From positions 1 to 5,435 of the forward strand of contig JACNLN010000136.1 in the NCBI GenBank assembly GCA_014381485.1: 5,435 bases of DNA, in the 5' to 3' direction. A program made the translations under genes and the position numbers. This stretch comes from Fidelibacterota bacterium (GTDB lineage: Bacteria > Fidelibacterota > Marinisomatia > Marinisomatales > CAZVFT01). Position 1 is the first letter of the stretch. Each line of letters starts with the position of its first letter. Positions 4,792 to 5,435 of this stretch are shown here, one piece after another. The notes under the pieces are model-generated. The model saw only the letters and a list, made by a program, of their open reading frames with translations. It searched no databases and had not been told where the DNA came from.

Positions 4792-5280
4792 TTAGAGGTA
4801 ATCGATCTGAATACCTTTCCAATGGCATTCACGGTTGGTGCAGCGATATTGTTTGAACCGTAAAAATAAGATTCTTCCAAGAAATTTATGAATGGGTTTG
4901 CGGTGCATTCGGTTAAGTTCTGACTGGCAATTTGGACATTCCTTTGTGTGGGGATAATTTTGAACAGTGTGTCGCCTTATTCTGTTCATAATGGCAAAGA
5001 GTGCCAGAAATATCAGTAGATACCCTACGACATCGGACGTTTCCGTTTTAGCGAACCATTCATAAATAGCTCGGGAAACCACATAGATAACGTGTCTTAT
5101 CTTGGAAAAAAGCGCTCCCAACCATTTGAAGACATCCTGGCCGATTTCTCTTTGTTCCACGAGAAGATATATCCCTGCTACGAAAAGGAGGAGAATAGTG
5201 AGATCAGAACCGTAACGATTTAGAAATTTTACAAAGGGTTTAGGTTCTCTTTTTTTTGAATTTCTTTTCCTGTTTGGCAT
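4792..5280 (-). CDS. Unrecognised two-pass membrane protein with C-terminal zinc ribbon
   Basis: I do not recognise this 162-residue protein. It starts with a very basic tail (residues 2-14: five Arg, five Lys or so), followed by a hydrophobic segment at about 25-41 and a second at about 83-98. The stretch between them contains an amphipathic aromatic region (about 60-76). After the second segment comes a basic NRIRRH and then a zinc-ribbon-like pair, CPNC at 115-118 and CTNREC at 147-152, ending in a HWKG turn. The positive-inside rule predicts both ends in the cytoplasm, with the metal site cytoplasmic. The ATG is preceded by no clear Shine-Dalgarno sequence. It is probably its own transcription unit, because 475 bases separate it from the tRNA. 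Function unknown; a membrane-anchored binding or regulatory protein is possible. Confidence 0.75.
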   Translation of the reverse strand: MPNRKRNSKKREPKPFVKFLNRYGSDLTILLLFVAGIYLLVEQREIGQDVFKWLGALFSKIRHVIYVVSRAIYEWFAKTETSDVVGYLLIFLALFAIMNRIRRHTVQNYPHTKECPNCQSELNRMHRKPIHKFLGRILFLRFKQYRCTNRECHWKGIQIDYL

Positions 5281-5325
5281 ATTAAAATATAAGAAAAATT
5301 ATTGGGATGTAATAAAAATTTGTAT

Positions 5326-5331
5326 TTTATA
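5326..5331 (-). promoter_or_regulatory. Possible -10 box of the membrane-protein gene
   Basis: The minus strand reads TATAAA (extending to TATAAAAT) 46-51 bases before the ATG at 5280, giving an AT-rich leader of about 40 nt. No convincing -35 lies at 16-18 bases; a partial TTACGT is at 19. Low confidence because the whole 5281-5345 stretch is AT-rich. Confidence 0.3.
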
Positions 5332-5354
5332 ACTTGAAAAATTCATAAATACGT

Positions 5355-5433
5355 AAGCTGTAGCCCTGGCCGTAGCCCACGGGGAGGCCCTGTAGCTAGA
5401 CTGCTGTGGAGCTAGCGGACTAAGTTGCTTAGT
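5355..5433. repeat. GC-rich block of short direct and inverted repeats at the window edge
   Basis: After an AT-rich stretch the sequence turns abruptly GC-rich. It contains GTAGCCC twice and then GTAGCTA, GGCC blocks flanking CCC-AC-GGG, GCTAG/CTAGC arms, and a final hairpin ACTAAG-TTG-CTTAGT (5419-5433) close to the window end. It may be the end of an intergenic repeat element or a terminator region for a gene outside the window. No coding frame is evident and the block is cut by the window edge. Confidence 0.35.
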
Positions 5434-5435
5434 TA

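Overview
The window looks like a piece of a chromosome from a Gram-negative environmental bacterium. It has moderate GC, a class A RNase P RNA, and bacterial housekeeping genes (fabH, recJ, a COG1579 zinc-ribbon protein and a tRNA-Val). I cannot place it at phylum level from sequence alone. The many short palindromes and the gene content suggest an FCB-group or Marinimicrobia-like lineage, but that is a guess. There are no phage, transposon or CRISPR signals.

All recognisable genes read from the minus strand, so transcription runs from high to low coordinates. In that order the layout is: a GC-rich inverted-repeat block at the window edge (5355-5433); an unrecognised two-pass membrane protein with a C-terminal zinc ribbon (5280-4792); a 475-base gene-free stretch (4791-4317) with a structured repeat element, candidate promoters and one short palindrome; tRNA-Val(CAC) with an encoded CCA end (4316-4242); a short spacer with a 10-bp inverted repeat and a terminator-like hairpin (4241-4008); a coiled-coil/zinc-ribbon protein (4007-3276); the RNase P RNA gene rnpB (3260-2806); recJ (2788-1073); fabH (1076-84); and an 83-base tail with a heptamer tandem repeat.

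The four genes zinc-ribbon, rnpB, recJ and fabH are packed like one operon. There are 15 nt between the first stop codon and rnpB, 11-17 nt between rnpB and the recJ start, and a 4-nt ATGA overlap between recJ and fabH. No terminator fits around rnpB, so this catalytic RNA is probably cut out of, or read through into, a protein-coding transcript. Functionally the cluster joins tRNA maturation (rnpB, beside a tRNA substrate), DNA repair (RecJ) and the start of fatty-acid synthesis (FabH).

The most unusual feature is a family of short palindromes, TCCCGA-loop-TCGGGA and close variants. They form several peripheral hairpins of the RNase P RNA, and one more copy lies just upstream of the tRNA. 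They suggest that a small palindromic repeat has colonised tolerant stem-loops of a structured RNA, enlarging rnpB to about 455 nt.
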